In this document: piece after piece, positions 1 to 7,961 of the stretch | How positions within the stretch are numbered: the first letter of the stretch is position 1 | How the letters are laid out: each line of letters begins with the position of its first letter | Made by a program: the position numbers and the translations under genes | NCBI GenBank assembly: GCA_913775215.1 | Contig: CAJYKO010000386.1 | Coordinates: forward strand, 1-23,009 | DNA length: 23,009 bases | DNA from: an uncultured Devosia sp. | GTDB taxonomy: Bacteria > Pseudomonadota > Alphaproteobacteria > Rhizobiales > Devosiaceae | Direction of reading: 5' to 3' | Notes under the pieces: model-generated | Told to the model about the DNA's origin: nothing | The model's database searches: none | What the model saw: only the letters and a program-made list of their open reading frames with translations

Positions 1-98
1 AAATCAGGTATTTGAAAAGATACCCGGTGACTTCCAGGAAACCGGATTACCGCCCTGTGCCTAGCTGCCGGAACCGGGTTCGTACCCTCCGGGTTGTG

Positions 99-113
99 CT
101 TGCGCGCAAGGAG
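99..113 (+). promoter_or_regulatory. Palindrome overlapping the Shine-Dalgarno of the flavoprotein gene
   Basis: Positions 99-110 are a perfect 12-base palindrome (CTTGCGCGCAAG) whose right end forms part of the AAGGAG ribosome-binding site at 108-113. It could be a repressor site or could mask the ribosome-binding site. A 12-base palindrome in GC-rich DNA can arise by chance. The rest of 1-98 shows no gene or clear promoter. Confidence 0.25.
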
Positions 114-119
114 AAAGCC

Positions 120-785
120 ATGCCGACCAGCGTCAAAATCCTCGACACCATTCCCGTCACGCACAATGTCCGTCACTACCGCGTCGAGCGCCCCAAAGGT
201 TTCAAATTCACCCCCGGCCAGGCGACCGAACTCAGCATTGACCGGACGGGCTGGGAGGACAAGAAGCGCCCCTTCACCTTCACAAGTCTGCCCGATGACG
301 ATGTGCTCGAATTCACTATCAAGAGTTATTTCGATCATACCGGTGTCACCAACCAGCTCTGGTCGCTGGGCGCCGGCGATAGCCTCATCCTTCGCGATGC
401 CTGGGGTACGATCCAGTATAGGGGGCAGGGCACGTTCATAGCCGGTGGCGCAGGCGTCACCCCATTCATCGCTATCCTCCGCCATCTCAACGCCACCGGC
501 AAAATCGCCGGCAATCGGCTCATCGTCTCCAACCAGACCGAGAAGGACATTATCCTTCGCGATGAGTTCGAAGCCATGAAGGGCCTCGACATCATCTGGA
601 CGGTGACGGGCGATGCAAAGTCAAAACTCCTTCAGGAGCGGATCGACGCCGATTTCCTCAAACGCCACGTCAAGGATTTTTCCGGCCACTTTTATCTCTG
701 TGGTCCAGATCCCATGGTTGCCGATATCCGCGACCTTCTCGAAAAGGCCGGCGCCGATGTCGGCAATGTCACCTGGGAGAAATAA
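120..785 (+). CDS. FAD/NAD(P)-binding oxidoreductase, ferredoxin-NADP reductase family
   Basis: A 221-residue flavoprotein of the ferredoxin-NADP+ reductase superfamily, expected to move electrons between NAD(P)H and a small acceptor in the cytoplasm. Visible motifs: RPFTFTS (residues 50-56), the FAD-binding R-x-[FY]-[ST] type; GGAGVTPF (109-116), the pyridine-nucleotide loop; and CGPDPM (194-199), the C-terminal CGP motif. There is no 2Fe-2S or globin domain, so it is a stand-alone reductase module with an unknown partner. I chose the ATG at 120, not an in-frame start at 12, because an AAGGAG Shine-Dalgarno sits at 108-113 and family homology begins here. It converges on the GGDEF gene with a gap of 54 bases. 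Family assignment is secure; substrate unknown. Confidence 0.85.
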   Translation: MPTSVKILDTIPVTHNVRHYRVERPKGFKFTPGQATELSIDRTGWEDKKRPFTFTSLPDDDVLEFTIKSYFDHTGVTNQLWSLGAGDSLILRDAWGTIQYRGQGTFIAGGAGVTPFIAILRHLNATGKIAGNRLIVSNQTEKDIILRDEFEAMKGLDIIWTVTGDAKSKLLQERIDADFLKRHVKDFSGHFYLCGPDPMVADIRDLLEKAGADVGNVTWEK

Positions 786-839
786 GAGACTTATGCGGGA
801 CACATTCTTGGCGTGCCGCCGCCCACCCAAAAGGCTCTC

Positions 840-1841
840 TTATGATGCTTCGTGCCAGGAGACGGTGCAGTTTCGCCCATTCTTCTTGGCGCGATAAAGA
901 GCCTGGTCGGCCTTGACCATCAGGCCGGTCAGATCGTCGATGTCGGGATCAAGGCTGGTAACGCCGAAGCTGGACGTCACACAAAGCGGCGGTTCTGTTC
1001 CAGCAAACTGACTAGTCTCGATGGTTCGGCGCAGTTTTTCAGCGACCGCCAGGGCAGATGCGAGGTCGGCACCGGGCAAGAGGATAGCAAACTCTTCGCC
1101 CCCGAGGCGTCCGACGAGATCGCTGTCGCGGGGTGTATCGAGCGCGATTGCGCTGATCGATTTGAGCACCAGGTCTCCCATGGCGTGCCCATAGGTGTCG
1201 TTCACGTGTTTGAAATGGTCGATATCGAAAGCAATGGCGCTGAGCGGGGTGCGGTGACGGCGCGCGAGCGCTACGAAGCGGTCTCCTTCCTCCTTGAAGG
1301 CGCGGCGCGTACTCAATCCGGTCAGTCCGTCGGTGCTGGCAAGGCGCCGTAGTTCCAGTTCGTCCATGACGATCTGGGCCAGTTCCCTCAAAATCTGGAC
1401 TTCGGTATCAGAAAAGCTGCGTGGTGACTGGTCCATGGCGCAGACCGTGCCGATATTGTGTCCGTCGGCAGTGCGGATCGGCATGCCCGCGTAAAAGCGG
1501 ATGGCAAGCTGTCCCACGACATATGGATTGTCACGGAAGCGGCTGTCCTGGGTAAGGTCTTGAACGACCAGAGGCATGTCGCTTCGGATGGTCTGGCTAC
1601 AGAATGTATCGCGAGCGGGCATTTCGGACACGTCCATCCCGCAACTCGCCTTGATCCATTGCCGCTGCGCGTCGATCAGCGAAACTGCCGAAGTCGGCAC
1701 CTTGAAGATCATCTGTACGAGCCGCGCAACCCGGTCGAATGCAGGCTCAGGCGGCGTATCGAGAATATCGTAACGAGCAAGGGCGGCGAGCCGCGCGGTT
1801 TCCGTTTCGGCCGGACTGGCTGCGGAAGAAAAGATCGGCAA
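840..1841 (-). CDS. GAF-domain diguanylate cyclase (GGDEF)
   Basis: A soluble 333-residue sensor-cyclase predicted to make cyclic di-GMP from two GTP. Residues about 25-160 look like an N-terminal GAF domain of the kind often found before GGDEF (LARYDILDTPPEPAFD near the start is typical). The GGDEF domain follows: DGLTGL at 171-176, FDIDHFK at 205-211 and an intact GGEEF active site at 247-251. An RDSD inhibitory I-site (238-241) lies exactly five residues before GGEEF, so product feedback is likely. There is no EAL domain and no membrane segment. The start is TTG at 1841, supported by a GGAGG Shine-Dalgarno (complement of 1847-1851) five bases upstream. It is divergent from rimP. The GAF ligand is unknown. 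Confidence 0.9.
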   Translation of the reverse strand: MPIFSSAASPAETETARLAALARYDILDTPPEPAFDRVARLVQMIFKVPTSAVSLIDAQRQWIKASCGMDVSEMPARDTFCSQTIRSDMPLVVQDLTQDSRFRDNPYVVGQLAIRFYAGMPIRTADGHNIGTVCAMDQSPRSFSDTEVQILRELAQIVMDELELRRLASTDGLTGLSTRRAFKEEGDRFVALARRHRTPLSAIAFDIDHFKHVNDTYGHAMGDLVLKSISAIALDTPRDSDLVGRLGGEEFAILLPGADLASALAVAEKLRRTIETSQFAGTEPPLCVTSSFGVTSLDPDIDDLTGLMVKADQALYRAKKNGRNCTVSWHEAS

Positions 1842-1947
1842 GGCGGCCTCCGTTCGGTTGGCGGCTAAATGGCCGCGAAATGTACTGGCGAGAACACTTT
1901 AGGCTAAAGTTTGGTCCCTTGGTACCCGTCCTGATAAAGGCGGACCC

Positions 1948-1976
1948 TTGCCAGAAGCGGCATTGCGGTCTATATG
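1948..1976 (+). promoter_or_regulatory. Candidate sigma-70 promoter of the rimP-nusA-infB operon
   Basis: TTGCCA at 1948-1953 and TATATG at 1971-1976 are separated by 17 bases, a good housekeeping -35/-10 pair. Transcription would begin near 1983, leaving a leader of about 24 bases before the GTG at 2007. The position, just ahead of the first operon gene, fits. Judged by eye only. Confidence 0.5.
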
Positions 1977-2006
1977 GACATCAACATCGTTGCTCTCATT
2001 TAGAGA

Positions 2007-2684
2007 GTGGGTGCCGTGACCGGCCCCGCTCTTTTTGCTTATCTGGGACCCCAATTGGCTTTCGACCTCAACGAGAAACGCTACATCAAGGAAACCGGGC
2101 TCGAAGCGCGTATCTCGCGCATCGTCGAGCCGGTGGCCAATGGTTTGGGCTATGCGCTGGTCCGGGTGAAGATCACGCCGGAAAACGGCTGCACCCTGCA
2201 GATCATGGCCGAAGACGAAAACGGTCGCTTCAACATCAATGATTGCGAAGCGCTCTCCAAGGATCTCTCGCCCGTCCTCGACGTCGAAGATCCGATCGAC
2301 CGCGAATATCACCTTGAAGTGTCCTCCGCCGGCATCGATCGTCCGCTGGTGCGCAAGCGCGATTTCGAGCGGTTCCTCGGCCATGAGGCCAAGGTCGAAC
2401 TGCTCGACATGATCAATGGCCGCAAGCGTTTTCGCGGCGATATCATCGCCGTCGACGACGATGGCGTGACCATCCGTCTGCCCGATGCGCCGGGCGGCAC
2501 CAATCCCGACCACAAGCTGGCCTTTTCGAGCCTTTCGGAAGCCAAGCTCGTGATGACCGACAAATTGATGGATATGGCGCGCGCCGATCAGGAATTGCAT
2601 CCGATCGACGACGACGAGACCGAAACGGTCGAATACGCCGATGCCGACAATGACGACGACAACCTCCCCGAGGAGACGAAATAA
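2007..2684 (+). CDS. rimP: Ribosome maturation factor RimP
   Basis: RimP helps the 30S subunit mature. The 225-residue ORF contains the family pattern: TGLEARISRIVEPVANGLGY near the N-terminus, VRVKI, a central DCEALSKDLSPVLDVEDPI and the highly conserved YHLEVSSAGIDRPL, followed by the C-terminal SH3-like domain (KVELLDMINGRKRFRGDI). The tail is acidic (DDDETE to DNDDDNLPEE), an extension seen in many alphaproteobacterial members. An in-frame TAG at 2001 limits the start to 2007 (GTG) or later; GTG 2016 and TTG 2055 are also possible and no site has a strong Shine-Dalgarno. The stop directly abuts the nusA ATG, indicating translational coupling. Confidence 0.92.
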   Translation: MGAVTGPALFAYLGPQLAFDLNEKRYIKETGLEARISRIVEPVANGLGYALVRVKITPENGCTLQIMAEDENGRFNINDCEALSKDLSPVLDVEDPIDREYHLEVSSAGIDRPLVRKRDFERFLGHEAKVELLDMINGRKRFRGDIIAVDDDGVTIRLPDAPGGTNPDHKLAFSSLSEAKLVMTDKLMDMARADQELHPIDDDETETVEYADADNDDDNLPEETK

Positions 2685-4286
2685 ATGGCTGTTAGCGCGA
2701 ATCGCCTTGAGCTGCTGCAGATCGCCGATGCCGTTGCCCGCGAAAAGAACATCGACCGCATGGTCGTGATCGAAGCGATGCAGGACGCCATGGAAAAGGC
2801 CGCCAAGGGCCGCTATGGCGCCGAGACCGAGATCAAGGTCGAGATCAATCCGCGCTCGGGCGAAACCCGGATGTGGCGTCTTCTCGAAATCGTCGAGGAA
2901 GTCGAAGAGCCGAGCCGCCAGGTCAATCTCAAGTTCGCCAAGACCAAGTCGCCCGAAGCCAAGATCGGCGATTTCCTGACTGAGCCGCTGCCGCCGATGG
3001 AATTCGGCCGTATTGCCGCCCAGTCGGCCAAGCAGGTCATCGTGCAGAAGGTGCGCGATGCCGAACGCGACAAGATGTTCGAGGAATATTCCGGCCGCGT
3101 CGGCGAAATCGTCAACGGCACCGTCAAGCGCGTCGAATACGGCAATGTGATCGTCGATCTCGGCCGTGGCGAAGCCATCATCCGCCGCGACGAACTGATC
3201 CCGCGCGAAATGTTCCGCTATGGCGATCGCGTCCGCGCCTATGTTTATGACGTGCGCCGCGAACAGCGCGGTCCGCAGATTTTCCTCTCTCGCACCCATC
3301 CGCAGTTCATGGCCAAACTGTTCATGCAGGAAGTGCCTGAGATCTATGATGGCGTGATCACCATCCGCTCGATCGCCCGCGATCCGGGTTCGCGCGCCAA
3401 GATCGCCGTGACCTCCAACGACTCCTCGATCGATCCGGTCGGCGCTTGCGTCGGTATGCGCGGTAGCCGTGTTCAGGCGGTCGTCGCCGAACTCCAGGGC
3501 GAAAAGATCGACATCATCCCTTGGACCGACACCATTGCCGATCTCGTGGTTTCGGCCCTGCAGCCGGCCGATGTCGCCAAGGTGGTTCTCGACGAACAGG
3601 CCGAGCGCATCGAAGTCGTGGTTCCTGACGAGCAGCTCTCGCTCGCCATTGGTCGTCGTGGCCAGAATGTGCGCCTTGCGAGCCAGCTCATCGGCTGGGA
3701 TATCGATATCCTGACCGAGCAGGAAGAAAGCGAACGCCGCCAGAAGGAATTCACCGAACGCTCGACCCTGTTTATGCAGGCCCTTGACGTTGACGAGATG
3801 GTTGCCCAACTATTGGCTTCGGAAGGCTTCTCTTCGGTCGAAGAGCTCGCCTATATCGAACCCAATGAAATCGCCTCGATCGAAGGTTTCGACGAAGAAA
3901 CCGCTGGCGAAATCCAGAACCGCGCTTCTGAATATCTCGCCGAGATCGAACGCAAGTTCGACGATGAGCGTATCGCGCTCGGTGTCGACGAAGACCTTTA
4001 TGAAATTCCGGGCCTCAACGCAGCAATGCTCGTGGCGCTCGGCAAGGAAGACATCAAGACCGTGGAAGACTTTGCCGGTTGCGCCGCTGACGATCTCGTC
4101 GGCTGGAGCGAACGCAAGGATGGCGAAACCAAGCGCTTCGAGGGGACCTTCAAGGATTTCCCCGTGAGCCGCGGGGAAGCCGAAGACATGATCCTCCAGG
4201 CCCGCCTGCGTGCAGGCTGGATCACCGCAGATGAAGCCGCCGCCGAACAGGGCGAAGGCGACGAAACTGCGGAGGAAGCGGTCTAA
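2685..4286 (+). CDS. nusA: Transcription termination/antitermination protein NusA
   Basis: NusA binds RNA polymerase and nascent RNA and modulates pausing, termination and rRNA antitermination. At 533 residues it has the full proteobacterial layout: N-terminal RNAP-binding domain (about 1-130), S1 domain (about 137-201), KH1 with GACVGMRGSR near 253-262, KH2 with AIGRRGQNV near 322-330, and two C-terminal acidic repeats (about 360-500, including the paired SVEELAYIEPNEIASIEGFDE and IKTVEDFAGCAADDLVGW segments). The ATG follows the rimP stop with no gap, and a GGAG lies in the 3' end of rimP. The stop codon sits in the loop of a strong hairpin (see 4271-4300). Identification is certain. Confidence 0.98.
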   Translation: MAVSANRLELLQIADAVAREKNIDRMVVIEAMQDAMEKAAKGRYGAETEIKVEINPRSGETRMWRLLEIVEEVEEPSRQVNLKFAKTKSPEAKIGDFLTEPLPPMEFGRIAAQSAKQVIVQKVRDAERDKMFEEYSGRVGEIVNGTVKRVEYGNVIVDLGRGEAIIRRDELIPREMFRYGDRVRAYVYDVRREQRGPQIFLSRTHPQFMAKLFMQEVPEIYDGVITIRSIARDPGSRAKIAVTSNDSSIDPVGACVGMRGSRVQAVVAELQGEKIDIIPWTDTIADLVVSALQPADVAKVVLDEQAERIEVVVPDEQLSLAIGRRGQNVRLASQLIGWDIDILTEQEESERRQKEFTERSTLFMQALDVDEMVAQLLASEGFSSVEELAYIEPNEIASIEGFDEETAGEIQNRASEYLAEIERKFDDERIALGVDEDLYEIPGLNAAMLVALGKEDIKTVEDFAGCAADDLVGWSERKDGETKRFEGTFKDFPVSRGEAEDMILQARLRAGWITADEAAAEQGEGDETAEEAV

Positions 4287-4300
4287 GGACCGCTTTCTTC
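4271..4300 (+). promoter_or_regulatory. 13-bp hairpin with the nusA stop codon in its loop
   Basis: Positions 4271-4283 pair with 4288-4300 over 13 bp (two G-U pairs), leaving the four-base loop TAAG at 4284-4287, which contains the nusA TAA stop. The Shine-Dalgarno (GGAG, 4301-4304) of the next gene begins right after the 3' arm. No U-run follows, so it is not a complete intrinsic terminator. It may be a pause site, an RNA-processing site or a control of coupling between nusA and the gene after it. Confidence 0.55.
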
Positions 4301-4311
4301 GGAGAAATGTC

Positions 4312-5001
4312 TTGGCCCGGCCCGTTGAAACGATAAGAACATGTGCTCTCACCCGGCTTGAAAAGCCGGTTGAGGACCTTATTCGCTTCGTGCTCGGCCC
4401 CGATGGCACGATCGTGCCTGATACCGATGCCAAGGCGGAGGGGCGCGGTGTCTGGATCACGCTGAGCCATGCCGCTGTCGATGAAGCTGTGCGCAAGAAA
4501 GCTTTTGCGCGCAGCCTCAAGGAACAGGTCACGGTCCCGCCCGATCTGGCGGACCTGACCAAGTTGCGGCTGGAACAGAGATTTTCCGCGTCTCTCGCGA
4601 TGGCGCGAAAGGCGGGGCAATTCACCTCCGGCGGCATGAAGGTGAAAAGTGCCATCGAGGGCGGTCAACTCATCGCTCTGCTCACGGCCACCGATGGGGC
4701 CGCCGATGGCAAGAACAAGATGCTGGGGGCTCTGCGCGCCCTCAATCACGCCCGACGCGAGGGCAGCGCAGCCGGTAAACAAGTGCCCCATTTCGAATTG
4801 CTCTCAAGCACGCAATTGGGTTTGGCACTTGGACTAGAAAATGTGATACATGCTGCCCTCATGACAGGGGCGGCAGCCCAATCGGCACTGGAAAAGGCCA
4901 ATCGACTGGCCCGCTACACTGCCAATCCGACGGATAACGACACCGACCGCTCTGCGGCGTCCGGTGTGCTTTTGTCCGTGGAACAGGACGAAAGACGATA
5001 G
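4312..5001 (+). CDS. RNA-binding protein: YlxR (DUF448) fused to an L7Ae-like domain
   Basis: A 229-residue fusion typical of alphaproteobacterial nusA operons. The N-terminal YlxR/DUF448 part (about 5-80) shows ETIRTCALTR, LIRFVLGPDGTIVPD and AEGRGVWIT. The second half (about 90-190) resembles an L7Ae/L30e-type RNA-binding fold: FSASLAMARKAGQFTSGGMKVKSAI, ending in ENVIHAALMTGAAAQ. It probably acts in ribosome assembly or transcription with NusA and IF-2, but its exact role is not settled. I placed the start at TTG 4312 because GGAG at 4301-4304 is seven bases upstream and family proteins begin with ARP...RTCALTR; a longer in-frame reading inside nusA has no support. It lies 25 bases after nusA and five bases before infB. 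Confidence 0.9.
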   Translation: MARPVETIRTCALTRLEKPVEDLIRFVLGPDGTIVPDTDAKAEGRGVWITLSHAAVDEAVRKKAFARSLKEQVTVPPDLADLTKLRLEQRFSASLAMARKAGQFTSGGMKVKSAIEGGQLIALLTATDGAADGKNKMLGALRALNHARREGSAAGKQVPHFELLSSTQLGLALGLENVIHAALMTGAAAQSALEKANRLARYTANPTDNDTDRSAASGVLLSVEQDERR

Positions 5002-5006
5002 GAAGT

Positions 5007-7862
5007 ATGGCTGATAACGACGACAAGCGTTCTGACGATACCGGTGCGAAAAAGACCTTGACGCTCAAGAGCGGTTCGGGTCTGGGGAATCGCGCTGGCA
5101 CGTCGCGCGGTCCTTCGCGCTCGACGGTGGTCGTGGAAAAGCGCACCCGCGTTGTTCCAAAACCAGCAGGCGTGCCGGCCGGCGGTGCCCAGGCCGGCTC
5201 AGGCCGTCCGGGTGGCTCGGGCCGTCCCCAAGGCCGTCCGATGCAGACCCAGCGTGCTCCACTTGGCCTTTCGGCTGCGGAAGCTGAAGCCCGCCAGCGC
5301 GCCCTCGCCCTTGCCGGCGCCCGCGCCGCCGAGGACAAGGAACGCTTCGCGGCCGAAGAAGCGCGTCGCATCGAGGAAGACAATCGCCGCCGCCAGGTGC
5401 GCGAGGAAGCTGCGCGCCAGGAAGAAGAGCGTCGTCAGGCTGAAGAAGCCCGCCGCGCCGAAGAAAACGCTCCGCCGCCCGCCGCCGAAGAAGCGCCGGC
5501 CGCGCGCGAACCGGAGCAGCCGCGCGAACCCTTCATTCCGGCCAGCCAGCGCAATCCGGGCCCGTCCCAGGTGCGTACTGTTGCCGGCCGCCCGGGCCAG
5601 GCCAACCGTCCGCAGCGAAGTGAACGTCCATCCAACGAGCGGCCGACCGGCCGCCCCGATGGCGAACGTCCGAACCCCAATGCGCGCCCCAATCCCAATG
5701 CCCGTCCTGCCGGCTCGACCGGCACGCGGCCCGCTGGCTCGACAGGCACACGCCCTGCCGGCACCGGCACACGTCCGGCTGGCGATCGCCGTCCCGGCGC
5801 CGGCATGGCCCCGATCGGCAATGTGCCGCCCGCTCCGCCGAGCGAGGCCGATGGCCGTCGCGTCCGCAGCGGTGCGCCCCAGGTGCGTCCGACAAGCGAA
5901 GCCGAACTCGAAAACGCCCGCCGCGCCTCGCGCGCTCAGCCCGAGCGTCCCTCGCGCCGTGGTGACAATGAAGGCTCGGCGCGTGGCCGCCTGACTGTTT
6001 CGAGCGCCACGACCGAGAACGATCGCGATCGCGGTCCCTCGCTCGCGGCCATGAAGCGCCGCCGCGACAAGAAGATGGGCCGCAACCAGCAGGATGCGCC
6101 AAAGCTCAGCCGCGAAGTGACGATCCCGGAAGTCATCACGGTCGGCGAACTCGCCAACCGCATGGCCGAACGCTCCGTCACCGTCATCAAGATGCTGATG
6201 CAGCAAGGCCAGATGGCCAAGATCACCGACGTGATCGACGCCGATACCGCCGAACTCATCGCCAGCGAACTCGGCCACACGGTCAAGCGCGTGTCTGAAG
6301 CCGACGTTGAAGAAGGTCTCTTCGATCTGCCCTCCGACGATAAGGCCGAGGATCTGACCGATCGTGCGCCGGTTGTGACCATCATGGGTCACGTCGACCA
6401 CGGCAAGACCTCACTTCTCGACGCGATCCGCGAAGCCAATGTGGTTTCGGGCGAAGCCGGTGGCATCACCCAGCATATCGGCGCCTATCAGGTCGAAAAG
6501 AACGGCACCAAGATCACCTTCCTCGACACCCCGGGCCACGAGGCGTTCACCGCCATGCGTGCCCGCGGCGCTCAGGCGACGGATATCGCGGTGCTGGTCG
6601 TTGCGGCCGATGACGGCGTCATGCCGCAGACGATCGAATCCATCAAGCACGCCAAGGCGGCTGGTGTTCCGATCATCGTGGCCATCAACAAGATGGATAA
6701 GCCCGACGCCAACCCCCAGCGCGTGCGCACCGAACTGCTTCAGCATGAAGTGTTCGTCGAATCCATGGGTGGTGAAGTGCTCGACGTCGAGGTATCGGCC
6801 AAGACGCGTGCCGGTCTCGACAAGCTTCTCGAAACCATCCTGCTGCAGGCCGAAGTCCTCGAGCTCAAGGTCGCCCGTGACGGTCGCGCCGAAGGTATCG
6901 TGGTCGAAGCCAAGCTCGATCGCGGCCGCGGTGCCGTGGCGACGGTTCTCGTTCAGCGCGGCACGCTCCGCGTCGGCGACATCCTCGTGGCCGGCACCGA
7001 ATTCGCAAGGGTTCGCGCGCTGATCAACGACAAGGGCGAGCAGGTCAAGGAAGCTGGTCCCTCGGTTCCGGTGGAAGTCCTCGGCTTTACAGGCGTGCCC
7101 TCGGCGGGCGATCGTTGCTCGGTCGTCGAAACCGAAGCCCGTGCCCGCGAAGTCACCGAATATCGTCAGCGCGCCATCCGTGAAAAGACGGCCGGCGGCG
7201 GCGCCACCAGCCTCGAGCAGATGATGAATCAGCTCAAGGCTTCGGGCATCGCCAAGTTCCCGCTCATCATCAAGGGTGACGTGCAGGGCTCGGTCGAAGC
7301 GATCGTGGCGAGCCTTGATAAGCTCGGCACCGATGAGGTCTCGGCCCAGATCCTCCATCAGGGCGTCGGCGGCATCACCGAATCCGACGTGACGCTGGCA
7401 ACGGCCTCCAAGGCCGTCATCATCGGCTTCAACGTCCGTGCCAACAAGCAGGCTTCGGATCTGGCGACCCGTGAAGGCATCGAAATCCGCTACTACAACA
7501 TCATCTACGACCTCGTGGATGACGTGAAGTCGGCCATGTCGGGTCTTCTCAAGCCAGAGCGTCGCGAAACCTTCATCGGTTACGCCACGATCAAGGAAGT
7601 CTTCCAGATCACCAAGGTCGGCAAGGTCGCCGGCTGTCAGGTCACCGAAGGCATTGTGGAACGCGGCGCCGGTGTGCGCCTCCTCCGCGACAACGTCGTC
7701 ATCCACGAAGGCAAGCTCAAGACGCTTAAGCGCTTCAAGGATGAAGTCAAGGACGTCCAAACCGGTCAGGAATGCGGCATGGCGTTCGAAAACTACGAAG
7801 ACATCCGCGCTGGCGATCAGATCGAATGCTTCCGCGTCGAGACGGTCCAGCGCACGCTCTAA
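5007..7862 (+). CDS. infB: Translation initiation factor IF-2
   Basis: IF-2 is the GTPase that delivers fMet-tRNA to the 30S subunit and promotes subunit joining. Its 951 residues fall in three parts. The long charged N-terminal region has a short IF2-associated motif (KKTLTLKSG), a coiled-coil-like Glu/Arg/Ala stretch (about 95-155) and a low-complexity Arg/Pro/Gly stretch with repeats (about 200-270). The second IF2_N module lies near 370-430. The GTPase has G1 GHVDHGKT (461-468), GGITQHIG (485-492), DTPGHE (507-512) and NKMD (561-564). Domains II, III and IV follow to the C-terminus. The ATG at 5007 has an AGGAAG Shine-Dalgarno overlapping the stop of the previous gene. It is the last gene before a strong terminator; rbfA does not follow as it usually does. 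Confidence 0.98.
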   Translation: MADNDDKRSDDTGAKKTLTLKSGSGLGNRAGTSRGPSRSTVVVEKRTRVVPKPAGVPAGGAQAGSGRPGGSGRPQGRPMQTQRAPLGLSAAEAEARQRALALAGARAAEDKERFAAEEARRIEEDNRRRQVREEAARQEEERRQAEEARRAEENAPPPAAEEAPAAREPEQPREPFIPASQRNPGPSQVRTVAGRPGQANRPQRSERPSNERPTGRPDGERPNPNARPNPNARPAGSTGTRPAGSTGTRPAGTGTRPAGDRRPGAGMAPIGNVPPAPPSEADGRRVRSGAPQVRPTSEAELENARRASRAQPERPSRRGDNEGSARGRLTVSSATTENDRDRGPSLAAMKRRRDKKMGRNQQDAPKLSREVTIPEVITVGELANRMAERSVTVIKMLMQQGQMAKITDVIDADTAELIASELGHTVKRVSEADVEEGLFDLPSDDKAEDLTDRAPVVTIMGHVDHGKTSLLDAIREANVVSGEAGGITQHIGAYQVEKNGTKITFLDTPGHEAFTAMRARGAQATDIAVLVVAADDGVMPQTIESIKHAKAAGVPIIVAINKMDKPDANPQRVRTELLQHEVFVESMGGEVLDVEVSAKTRAGLDKLLETILLQAEVLELKVARDGRAEGIVVEAKLDRGRGAVATVLVQRGTLRVGDILVAGTEFARVRALINDKGEQVKEAGPSVPVEVLGFTGVPSAGDRCSVVETEARAREVTEYRQRAIREKTAGGGATSLEQMMNQLKASGIAKFPLIIKGDVQGSVEAIVASLDKLGTDEVSAQILHQGVGGITESDVTLATASKAVIIGFNVRANKQASDLATREGIEIRYYNIIYDLVDDVKSAMSGLLKPERRETFIGYATIKEVFQITKVGKVAGCQVTEGIVERGAGVRLLRDNVVIHEGKLKTLKRFKDEVKDVQTGQECGMAFENYEDIRAGDQIECFRVETVQRTL
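5664..5790 (+). repeat. In-frame short repeats in the IF-2 linker
   Basis: The DNA encodes two copies of an NPNAR(P) unit followed by three or four copies of a (R)PAGSTGT/PAGTGT unit, residues about 222-260 of IF-2. Such stretches vary in length between strains and act as a flexible linker. Units differ at third codon positions, so they are not fresh identical duplications. Confidence 0.7.
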
Positions 7863-7886
7863 GCGTTCTCAATCCTCAAAAAAATC

Positions 7887-7917
7887 AGGCGCAGCCACGG
7901 CTGCGCCTTTTTCTTTT
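7887..7917 (+). terminator. Intrinsic terminator after infB
   Basis: The stem GGCGCAGC (7888-7895) pairs with GCTGCGCC (7900-7907), loop CACG, followed by TTTTTCTTTT. It ends 25 bases or so after the infB stop and closes the rimP-infB operon. Confidence 0.9.
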
Positions 7918-7961
7918 GTGCTTTTGGATTTGGCAAGCTCAGCCAAAGCGGGTGACCAAAA

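Noticed and set aside
1974..2003. Nine-codon leader peptide (MDINIVALI) before rimP
   Set aside because: Its ATG overlaps the predicted -10 box, so it would not be transcribed from that promoter; no ribosome-binding site.
1899..3809. 636-codon open frame on the minus strand opposite rimP and nusA
   Set aside because: Antisense shadow of highly conserved genes in GC-rich DNA; its Asp/Gly/Ala/His-rich composition is an artefact of the codon bias.
6411..7760. 449-codon open frame opposite infB
   Set aside because: Antisense to the conserved GTPase part of IF-2, no independent features.
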